The notes beneath the pieces are model-generated. The model did not search any database, was not told the DNA's origin, and saw only the letters and a program-made list of their open reading frames with translations. Positions 9,351 to 14,148 of a DNA stretch of 17,873 nucleotides are shown here, in pieces. The position numbers were made by a program, and so were the translations under genes. Positions within the stretch are counted from its first letter, which is position 1. Every line of letters begins with the position of its first letter. The stretch lies in assembly GCA_036310845.1 (NCBI GenBank), contig JAXJRB010000139.1, positions 1 through 17,873 of the forward strand, in the 5' to 3' direction. Origin of the DNA: COE1 sp036310845. GTDB lineage: Bacteria; Bacillota; Clostridia; Lachnospirales; Lachnospiraceae.

Positions 9351-9401
9351 AATGTTTTTCAAAAACATAAAATCTGGAGACGTATGTTTTTGAAAAACAT
9401 T
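9351..9401. repeat. Inverted pair of 19-nt near-palindromes
   Basis: Five bases after the last gene of the Dnd-type operon lies AATGTTTTTCAAAAACATA (9351-9369); its exact reverse complement is at 9383-9401, with a 13-base spacer. Each copy is itself an 8+1+8 palindrome around a single central base (ATGTTTTT, then AAAAACAT). The whole could fold as a 19-bp hairpin in RNA, or serve as two operator half-sites on DNA. A T run follows at 9413-9418, so it may also end transcription of the operon. Confidence 0.8.
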
Positions 9402-9436
9402 AAAAAACATTATTTTTTGGTAGTAGTGAAAAATGA

Positions 9437-9470
9437 GATATGAGCATACGGTTGGCGGAAGATTAACCGG
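9437..9470 (+). repeat. Copy A of a direct repeat also found near 12190
   Basis: GATATGAGCATACGGTT at 9437-9453 matches GATATGAACATACAGTT at 12190-12206 in 15 of 17 positions. After a spacer differing by one base, AAGATTAACCGG here aligns with ATGATTTACCAG there in 9 of 12 positions. In this copy CGGTT (9449-9453) can pair with AACCG (9465-9469). A rho-independent terminator follows nine bases later, so the repeat may lie at the 3' end of a short transcript. I do not recognise a known RNA class. Confidence 0.55.
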
Positions 9471-9478
9471 AAGAAAAG

Positions 9479-9506
9479 ACAAGGATTTTCGGATCCTTGT
9501 TTTTTT
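9479..9506 (+). terminator. Rho-independent terminator upstream of dndB
   Basis: ACAAGGAT (9479-9486) pairs perfectly with ATCCTTGT (9493-9500) across a six-base loop, followed by six more T residues (9501-9506). It lies after the Dnd-type operon and before the dndB promoter, so it isolates the two transcription units. Confidence 0.85.
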
Positions 9507-9562
9507 ATCTGGAAATGTATTTCTTTCGGATATAGGTTTTGTAAAAATAATATGTATTTTAT

Positions 9563-9591
9563 TTGACAAACATACAGTCTGGTGATATTAT
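9563..9591 (+). promoter_or_regulatory. Sigma-A-type promoter of the dndB unit
   Basis: TTGACA at 9563-9568 matches the -35 consensus perfectly. Exactly 17 bases on lies TATTAT (9586-9591), an acceptable -10 element. Both sit about 40-70 bases before the dndB start and just after a terminator, so the dndB gene probably has its own vegetative promoter. Confidence 0.75.
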
Positions 9592-9604
9592 AAATCACAC
9601 CAGA
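9578..9604. promoter_or_regulatory. Inverted repeat over the dndB -10 element, candidate operator
   Basis: TCTGGTG (9578-9584) and CACCAGA (9598-9604) are exact reverse complements separated by 13 bases and bracket the -10 element. A second inner register, GTGAT (9582-9586) with ATCAC (9594-9598), also exists. This is the usual geometry for a dimeric repressor site. DndB proteins are known to regulate dnd promoters, so autoregulation is a fair inference, not a demonstrated fact. Confidence 0.55.
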
Positions 9605-9633
9605 AGAAATACATAGCAACAGGAGGATTAAAA

Positions 9634-10905
9634 ATGGCTACTATAGGATGTGTAAAGGCAAAAATGGGAAGCACACCTTACTATATCGCTAAGATGTCTG
9701 TTGGTGAATTGATAGATACAGTTGGTATAGCAAAGGAACTGCCTGAATGGCCTGATATGAATGCAGATGAAAAGATTCAAAGAGAATTTGACATTAAAAG
9801 AATCGTAGAGGAGATTGTTCCGTATGTAATAGAAGATCCTGACAGATTCTTTGGCAGTTTAACAATTGATATCTTTTCAGGATATGAAAACATAGTGTAC
9901 GAGTCAGTTGCAGACGCAATGCCTAACATGCCGGCTGCTTACCGTGTACCGATGAAGGATATGGGATTTCTTACACTTCCGGGAAAGGAACGTTTAATTG
10001 CCCTCGACGGACAACACCGTTTACTTGCTCTACGTATAGCTGTTAAGGGAGTGATGGGAATTCCTGCAGGCGAAAAGATGACACCATCTATGAGCAAACT
10101 GAAGCCTCACCCGGAATTAGCAAATGAAGAGGTAAGCGTAATCTTTGTTGAGCATACGGATACTCAGAAAATCAGAAAGATTTTTAACAAAATCAACAAG
10201 TATGCAAAGCAGACAAGCCGAGGTGACAATATTATAACAAGTGATGATGATATCTTCGCAGTAATATCACGACAGCTTCTTAAAGAGGGTGAACCTCTTG
10301 CTCCTATTAATGGCATTGATATTGTTAATTGGAAGAGCAACACTTTATCTCTTAGAAGTAAGCATCTGACAACACTTAGTGCATTGTATACTATTTCAGA
10401 TACAATTTTGAAAGATAGTAAATACTCTACTAAGAGTCTTCCTTCAGAAGCTGAAAAGCAGGCCGCGTATGAAGAAGTTAAGAAGTTTTGGGAAATCCTT
10501 ATCAATGACCTTGATGCTTATCAACAGTACGTGCACCTAACCCGTATGGATAAAACAATTGCTGCTATGCGAGACTCAAATTTATTACTTAAGCCTGTAA
10601 CACAGATGGCACTTGCTCATGTTGCAAGGCAGGCTAAGAGTAAAGGTATTGATTGGGCTGACGTAGTTGAAAAATTAAACCGTGTTAATTGGTCATTTGA
10701 TAATGAACTTTGGTTTAACATTCTTGTAATTGCAAGTGCTAATAAAAAGGTTATTACAGGAAAAGAATCGGTCAGAGCAGCAGGCATGGTTATATCTTAT
10801 CTTGTATTCGGAGATAAAATGAATCAAGCTGAGATTGATGACGTACACATGATTATAAAAAATGCACGTAATAATCAGGATGAACCATTACCTGATATGG
10901 TGTAG
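9634..10905 (+). CDS. dndB: DndB-like DGQHR-domain regulator
   Basis: The 423-residue product carries LIALDGQHRLLAL, with DGQHR at residues 125-129, the defining motif of the DGQHR/DndB family. Further on, RKIFNKINKYAKQTSRGD (181-198) matches the family's second conserved block. DndB binds DNA and controls expression of dnd modification genes; it is not needed for sulfur insertion itself. Canonical DndB proteins are somewhat shorter, so this is a long member or a sister family. The start at ATG 9634 has AGGAGG at 9621-9626 with a seven-base gap. Unlike most dnd loci, where dndB heads the operon, here it follows the other genes, is separated by a terminator, and has its own promoter with an inverted repeat. 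It is followed after 15 bases by a 79-residue gene in the same unit. Confidence 0.8.
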   Translation: MATIGCVKAKMGSTPYYIAKMSVGELIDTVGIAKELPEWPDMNADEKIQREFDIKRIVEEIVPYVIEDPDRFFGSLTIDIFSGYENIVYESVADAMPNMPAAYRVPMKDMGFLTLPGKERLIALDGQHRLLALRIAVKGVMGIPAGEKMTPSMSKLKPHPELANEEVSVIFVEHTDTQKIRKIFNKINKYAKQTSRGDNIITSDDDIFAVISRQLLKEGEPLAPINGIDIVNWKSNTLSLRSKHLTTLSALYTISDTILKDSKYSTKSLPSEAEKQAAYEEVKKFWEILINDLDAYQQYVHLTRMDKTIAAMRDSNLLLKPVTQMALAHVARQAKSKGIDWADVVEKLNRVNWSFDNELWFNILVIASANKKVITGKESVRAAGMVISYLVFGDKMNQAEIDDVHMIIKNARNNQDEPLPDMV

Positions 10906-10920
10906 TTAGAGGAGGCGTTT

Positions 10921-11160
10921 ATGGGGAAAATAGCTGAGATTAAAAATGGCAACCAAGTTCGAACTTTTGATTTGGTAAGAGAGTCGGACGCATTATATCT
11001 AAGTGTAAAATGTAGTGACAACAATTGTCACAGTAAAATTATAAAAATCAAAGTTTCAGATGTCCTTTATCAGATTTGGAAAAAGATGACAGGAAAAGAA
11101 AAGAGAGAAGCTTGCAAGATGATTAATAATCTGATAGCGGCGGATAAGAAAATAGCATAG
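10921..11160 (+). CDS. 79-residue protein co-transcribed with dndB
   Basis: ATG 10921 follows AGAGGAGG (10908-10915) with a five-base gap and lies 15 bases after the dndB stop, so it almost certainly shares the dndB transcript. The product opens with a strand-rich half (KIAEIKNGNQVRTFDLV, then LYLSVKCSDNNCHSK with two cysteines) and ends in a basic helical half (WKKMTGKEKREACKMINNL). I do not recognise a family. The strand-plus-basic-helix layout would suit a small DNA-binding protein or a DndB partner, but nothing visible proves either. A strong terminator lies about 40 bases downstream and closes this unit. Confidence 0.7.
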   Translation: MGKIAEIKNGNQVRTFDLVRESDALYLSVKCSDNNCHSKIIKIKVSDVLYQIWKKMTGKEKREACKMINNLIAADKKIA

Positions 11161-11197
11161 TGTAACGAGCTCAGATCCATATAAATATGAGGTCATC

Positions 11198-11253
11198 ATG
11201 CCGGAGGTAATTATCCTATTTAAAATAGGGGGTATTATCTTCGGCATTTTTTA
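11198..11253 (+). terminator. Long hairpin terminator of the dndB unit
   Basis: ATGCCG (11198-11203) pairs with CGGCAT (11242-11247), the stem continues with G-U and A-U pairs through TAAT/ATTA, and an upper stem CCTAT/ATAGG caps it. A run of T residues follows directly (11247-11252). This ends the dndB plus 79-residue transcript. Confidence 0.8.
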
Positions 11254-11288
11254 TTTACGAATAAGAGGAGGTTAAGATTATAAAAAAT

Positions 11289-11543
11289 GTGATTTATACA
11301 TACCAGGATTTAAAGTTAATGTTTGGTATTGAGCATGATATGCCACCAGAAGAGGAAATGAAGGGCGATGTATTAGAGTATCGTTGTCCGTATACAGATA
11401 TGTGTCCTGCTAATGCAAATTGCTTTGCAGTTGCAACACCAAAACCTCTTCAAGATGATGATATTTTAAATGTTAAGTGCAAGCTTATAGGAAATAAGAA
11501 GATTCCTATATATGCAAAATATTCAGCTTTAAAAAATAAATAG
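11289..11543 (+). CDS. 84-residue cysteine-containing small protein with unusual start
   Basis: The product has four cysteines, three clustered in YRCPYTDMCPANANCFAV and one further on in VKCKL, so it may bind a metal. I do not recognise the family. The frame has no ATG: GTG at 11289 is the first standard start, but the ribosome site AAGAGGAGG (11263-11271) ends 17 bases before it, too far to be normal. In-frame ATT at 11277 or ATA at 11280 would have ideal spacing of 5 and 8 bases and would add up to four residues. An ATG at 11287 is out of frame and meets a stop at once. The gene follows the dndB-unit terminator with no clear promoter of its own, so it may rely on read-through. The frame ends in a Lys-rich tail. 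Confidence 0.55.
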   Translation: MIYTYQDLKLMFGIEHDMPPEEEMKGDVLEYRCPYTDMCPANANCFAVATPKPLQDDDILNVKCKLIGNKKIPIYAKYSALKNK

Positions 11544-11567
11544 GAAAAAGAGTGACTCGCAGACCAC

Positions 11568-11829
11568 ATGATGCGTCCTGCAGAACTCAATGACAAATCC
11601 AATTGCGTTATTGAATTCTGGGATAAATCAGGTGGTTTTTTAATTCTGACGCAGTGGGTAAAAAAGAATACTACTTCGTCAGGATTGCGAAACATAAATT
11701 GATAACAGAACTGATGTTCGATATAATAATCATATCGCTACATTAGGATTGAGCTACGGAACAGTGCAAAGGAACATTGGAGAATTATCAACTATGGTCA
11801 GTTTGACAGTCCCTTTTAACTGGCCTCTT
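11568..11829 (+). pseudogene. Possible small gene broken by frameshifts
   Basis: Three successive open stretches in different frames follow one another. ATG 11568 opens MMRPAELNDKSNCVIEFWDK and reaches a T run near 11635-11641. After that the +2 frame reads NSDAVGKKEYYFVRIAKHK (from about 11642). From about 11707 the third frame reads RTDVRYNNHIATLGLSYGTV and then QRNIGELS up to a stop near 11827-11829. Joined, these would make one protein of roughly 85-90 residues, which is why I suspect a decayed gene; each piece alone is short and lacks a good ribosome site. I do not recognise the family, and it could instead be non-coding. Otherwise the stretch from 11544 to 11847 holds no clear gene. Confidence 0.3.
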
Positions 11830-11847
11830 AATTAGGAGGCGAAATAA

Positions 11848-12015
11848 GTGCAGGAAATGCATGTGGCTTGTCCATGTTGTAAAAATAAACGATTGTTTGA
11901 CGCTGATCCAGCTTCTGTTGAGGGCATAATCAAGATTAAATGCCCAATATGCAAAGCTGTGGTAGCAGTCAGCTTTCATCAGAAAAAAGTTCGTACTGAG
12001 CGAATCGGCGCATAG
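11848..12015 (+). CDS. 55-residue zinc-ribbon protein
   Basis: A GTG at 11848 sits eight bases after AGGAGG (11834-11839); an in-frame ATG at 11857 would leave too long a gap. The product reads ACPCCKNKRLFD and, after a short linker, IKCPICKAVVAV: two CPxC knuckles (C8-C11 and C32-C35) that form a typical four-cysteine zinc ribbon. This is the size and shape of small Com-like or KTR-like zinc-ribbon proteins common in Firmicutes conjugative elements, where they are thought to be regulators. The gene is short and has a non-ATG start, but motif and ribosome site make it convincing. It is followed by a strong terminator, so it ends this transcription unit. Confidence 0.7.
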   Translation: MQEMHVACPCCKNKRLFDADPASVEGIIKIKCPICKAVVAVSFHQKKVRTERIGA

Positions 12016-12030
12016 GTAACTATAGCGACC

Positions 12031-12082
12031 AAGGCCTGACGAAGTTTAGAGGTAAAACTCTATTCTTTGTCAGGCCTTTTTT
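12031..12082 (+). terminator. Strong rho-independent terminator
   Basis: AAGGCCTGAC (12031-12040) pairs perfectly with GTCAGGCCTT (12069-12078), and the stem continues through GAAG/CTTT and an inner TAGAG/CTCTA. A T-rich tail follows (12077-12082). It closes the zinc-ribbon transcript. Confidence 0.9.
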
Positions 12083-12087
12083 GTTTT

Positions 12088-12139
12088 CCATAAAAGCTTA
12101 CATCAAAGGATGTTGGTTTTTATGGGAGTCAAAAGACTC
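12088..12139. repeat. Two adjacent hairpins after the terminator
   Basis: CCATAAAA (12088-12095) can pair with TTTTATGG (12118-12125) around an inner ACATC/GATGT stem. Immediately afterwards GAGTC (12126-12130) pairs with GACTC (12135-12139) over an AAAA loop. They lack a T run and are not terminators; they may belong to a structured RNA or a protein-binding site. Confidence 0.5.
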
Positions 12140-12167
12140 TCAGCTAGCAAATATAAATTTCATATAG

Positions 12168-12278
12168 GTTCATGAAGCGCAGTGAACAGGATATGAACAT
12201 ACAGTTTTCAATGATTTACCAGTGATGGTGATGTGAGGACGTGTGTAAGTACCCTTTGTTTTCTGCGCTCTTTTTTTT
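12168..12278 (+). ncRNA. Candidate structured RNA ending in a terminator-like stem
   Basis: AGCGCAG (12176-12182) is the exact complement of CTGCGCT (12263-12269), enclosing 80 bases and followed by eight T residues (12271-12278), so a transcript would be closed by a long-range stem and U tract. GTTCAT (12168-12173) can instead pair with GTGAAC (12182-12187), with one G-U pair, which competes with the long-range stem; this would allow a switch or attenuator ahead of the sigma-like gene. The enclosed part contains repeat copy B. I do not recognise a known class and see no confident promoter. Confidence 0.4.
12190..12217 (+). repeat. Copy B of the direct repeat at 9437
   Basis: GATATGAACATACAGTT matches copy A with two G-to-A differences, and ATGATTTACCAG aligns with AAGATTAACCGG of copy A. 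The two copies bracket the dndB module, about 2.75 kb apart and in the same orientation. Both lie just upstream of a U-tailed stem. Confidence 0.55.
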
Positions 12279-12323
12279 ACATCGCTGCTGAAATCAAACC
12301 AGACTGTAGCCCATATTCTGTTC

Positions 12324-12350
12324 CTGCCTCATGACCGGAAAGTGAGGCAG
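12324..12350 (+). promoter_or_regulatory. Hairpin holding the ribosome site of the sigma-like gene
   Basis: CTGCCTC (12324-12330) and GAGGCAG (12344-12350) are exact reverse complements over a 13-base loop. The 3' arm contains GAGG, the only ribosome-site-like sequence for the ATG at 12353. Folding would hide the site, suggesting translational control of the gene. Confidence 0.6.
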
Positions 12351-12352
12351 AA

Positions 12353-12880
12353 ATGATTTTAACAGCAACTACAAACGAGGCAGTACAGGTAAAGGTAATC
12401 GATTTAAGGCGTGAATATCCAGGCTTTACTGGAGACACAAGCTGGGCAGTGATTACTGATTTATCACAGGAGGGATTGGAGCAGTTATTTGGTGATCAGC
12501 TTAAAGCTTACAGCCCATACCTGGTTATGTCCTTAGAAGAAGGAGAAATTTTTGCAGATTTTAACCGCAATGAGGACAAGCATGCTAAGCGTCAGCTCCG
12601 TTCTGGTGAAGCCTTTGGCTATGAGGAAGGTACTTCAGAGGCAGTTCATGAGGAAATGGTTACAGACACATTACTGGATGATGTTCTTATGGAGCTCGAT
12701 ATCAAAAAGCTCATGGAGTGTATGGACCAGCTCTCTGAAGTACAGAGACGAAGAGTAGCGCTTTACTACCTTCAGGATATGACTCTTGCAGAGGTAGCAG
12801 CTGCAGAGGGAGTAAATGTTAATGCAGTAAACAAGAGCATTAAGGCCGCTCTTAAGGCATTAAAAGAGGCTATGGAATAA
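12353..12880 (+). CDS. Sigma-70 region-4-like regulator of the mobile element
   Basis: The 175-residue product ends in a clear sigma-70 region 4 helix-turn-helix: LSEVQRRRVALYYLQDMTLA (127-146), then AEVAAAEGVNVNAVNKS. The N-terminal 110 residues lack a convincing region 2 and instead look like a small unrelated domain, so this is a sigma-like protein rather than a normal sigma factor. Such proteins are frequent in Clostridia integrative elements, next to the recombinases, and probably control the transfer or excision genes; that role is inference. The start at ATG 12353 has only GAGG five bases upstream, and that site lies inside a hairpin, pointing to translational regulation. A gene-free, hairpin-rich stretch of about 500 bases follows before the toxin gene. 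Confidence 0.75.
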   Translation: MILTATTNEAVQVKVIDLRREYPGFTGDTSWAVITDLSQEGLEQLFGDQLKAYSPYLVMSLEEGEIFADFNRNEDKHAKRQLRSGEAFGYEEGTSEAVHEEMVTDTLLDDVLMELDIKKLMECMDQLSEVQRRRVALYYLQDMTLAEVAAAEGVNVNAVNKSIKAALKALKEAME

Positions 12881-13387
12881 AAATTAAAAATTTTTTCAAA
12901 ACAGGGTGTATAAGAATACGGCCCCAGTCCAAATAAGTGAAGGGAATGATTCCTAACACTTGAGAAGCGGAAGCGACTGCGTGCCAGGTGAATGACCTTC
13001 AGTAGAACTTTGACAACTGAATAGTCATTCATCAGGTACAGTCCTGTATCAGGTGCGAGAGCACCAGCCGTATCAGCCATTCGCCTTGCGTGAGGAAATG
13101 CAACTGAGACATCCAGACAGCAACTGGGGAGGCAATGAAAGAGACAGGGATAATGAGACTTCAGTCGAGAGACTGCTTGGCGAGAACCGCGGAGGGGTTA
13201 GATTCCCATGGAGCTGTAGCTACAGCCGCCTGATGATTTCCCAGGAAGCATTTGCTTCCTCTCAGGGGTGTCGAGGACAAATTTGAGGAACGTGAAGATA
13301 AAAATGGCGCAGCTGGCTTCGGTCAGCTGCTTTACATAGAAGTTCTCATGGACTTCTAAATTTTGATTAACGAAGGAGAATTACATC
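12881..13387 (+). other. 507-base gene-free, hairpin-rich stretch (candidate structured RNA)
   Basis: No convincing gene lies here, but many compact hairpins do. GGTGC/GCACC (13052-13065) and CAGTC/GACTG (13162-13175) are both capped by a GAGA tetraloop of the GNRA type. GCTGTAGCTACAGC (13213-13226) is a perfect palindrome. AGGAAGC/GCTTCCT (13243-13260) has a four-base loop. Arms at 13309-13317 and 13322-13330 form a nine-pair stem (one G-U) capped by UUCG, and TAGAAGT/ACTTCTA (13337-13358) lies just before the toxin's ribosome site. Such tetraloops are typical of folded RNAs, so this may be a structured RNA or a long 5' leader of the toxin gene. I do not recognise the class. Confidence 0.5.
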
Positions 13388-13765
13388 ATGAGAGACAATT
13401 GGAATTATCACAGAGGAGACATTTATTTAGCAGATCTTGGAAGTGGAGAAGGCTGTGAACAGGGAGGAAAGAGACCGGTAGTTGTAATCCAAAATGACAT
13501 TGGCAATCACTTCTCACCTAACATCACAATTGTTCCGCTTACTTCTAAGGACAAGAAGCCTAATCAGCCAACACATTATGAACTGAAGGATGTAAGAGGA
13601 CTTACTACAAGATCTACGGCACTAGGTGAGTGTCTTGCAACAATTGCAAAGGAACGTGTTATCCGCTATATGGGCAAGCTGCCAGCAAAGGATATGACTG
13701 GAATTGAGGAAGCAGTTAAAGCACACTTGGGATTCTACATCCCAGAGTGTGTGGAGCTGCCTTAA
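13388..13765 (+). CDS. PemK/MazF-family toxin-like endoribonuclease
   Basis: The 125-residue product has the PemK/MazF fold signature: HRGDIYLADLGSGEGCEQGG (8-27), then KRPVVVIQND, and NITIVPLTS (45-53). R29 and T52 align with the catalytic Arg and Ser/Thr of MazF-type mRNA interferases. The later block usually written EQIRTIDK is here GECLATIAKERV (80-91), so the conserved Gln-Arg pair is missing, which may weaken or change activity. No antitoxin gene is seen immediately upstream, where it usually lies; the gene is preceded by the gene-free region and followed by a DUF6870-like gene. PemK-like proteins without a clear antitoxin occur in Clostridia integrative elements. The start ATG 13388 has AAGGAG at 13373-13378 with a nine-base gap. 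Confidence 0.82.
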   Translation: MRDNWNYHRGDIYLADLGSGEGCEQGGKRPVVVIQNDIGNHFSPNITIVPLTSKDKKPNQPTHYELKDVRGLTTRSTALGECLATIAKERVIRYMGKLPAKDMTGIEEAVKAHLGFYIPECVELP

Positions 13766-13775
13766 GGAGGTGCCT

Positions 13776-14024
13776 ATGACAGCAGAGGAACACAAGAGAT
13801 TTCTAAAGACTGGTTTTGATGAGGTAAAGCTGGAGGAGCTTACAGATATCAGCAAGATCAGAATCGACAGGAATCGAACAGTAGAAAGAAGAAAAAAGCA
13901 GTTTCTAAGAGCTGCAAAAAATCCTTATCTGGTAAAGGTGGGAGACACCATGGTAAAGATCAAATTTGCCAACAATGGTGTTTCTTTTGAAGAAGCTTTT
14001 GAGAATTTACTTCTCATGTCTTAG
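13776..14024 (+). CDS. DUF6870-like small protein
   Basis: ATG 13776 lies five bases after AAGGAGG (13764-13770), which itself overlaps the stop of the toxin gene, so the two genes are translationally linked. The frame is open further upstream, but that part runs inside the toxin gene. The 82-residue product contains TDISKIRIDRN, then AAKNPYLVKVGDTMVKIKFA and a C-terminal FEEAFENLLL helix, the pattern of the DUF6870 family found in Firmicutes integrative elements (family named from memory). Its function is unknown. Close coupling to a PemK-like toxin would allow it to act as an unusual antitoxin, but no sequence feature shows this. It is followed by a hairpin-rich 124-base gap before the recombinases. 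Confidence 0.7.
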   Translation: MTAEEHKRFLKTGFDEVKLEELTDISKIRIDRNRTVERRKKQFLRAAKNPYLVKVGDTMVKIKFANNGVSFEEAFENLLLMS

Positions 14025-14036
14025 GACTAAATCGAC

Positions 14037-14119
14037 AAGCTGGCTTAAGAATCGGTTCTATGGTAAGTTAACCCTAAAGCAAAAAGTTAACTTTTCTAAA
14101 ACACCGGTGTTGCCAGCTT
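14037..14119. promoter_or_regulatory. Nested inverted repeats before the recombinase operon
   Basis: AAGCTGGC (14037-14044) pairs with GCCAGCTT (14112-14119). Within it, AAGTTAAC (14065-14072) pairs with GTTAACTT (14086-14093) over a 13-base loop, and AACACCGGTGTT (14100-14111) is a perfect 12-base palindrome. The outer stem is followed by only a short T run. This could be a terminator of the toxin unit, an operator, or a recombinase-binding region; the sequence does not decide between these. Confidence 0.55.
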
Positions 14120-14148
14120 TATACATATTTATTTGAAGGAGGCAACAT

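Noticed and set aside
12906..12956. 16-codon frame GTG to TAA after the sigma-like gene
   Set aside because: It follows CAGGG with almost no spacing and is too short to support; it might be a leader peptide but nothing proves it.
13171..13215. tRNA T-arm-like sequence GGTTAGATTCCC
   Set aside because: No matching acceptor, D or anticodon arms could be found around it.
13053..13286. Open frame of 77 codons starting GTG in the gene-free region
   Set aside because: No ribosome site, and it runs through several tetraloop hairpins; a structured RNA explains the sequence better.
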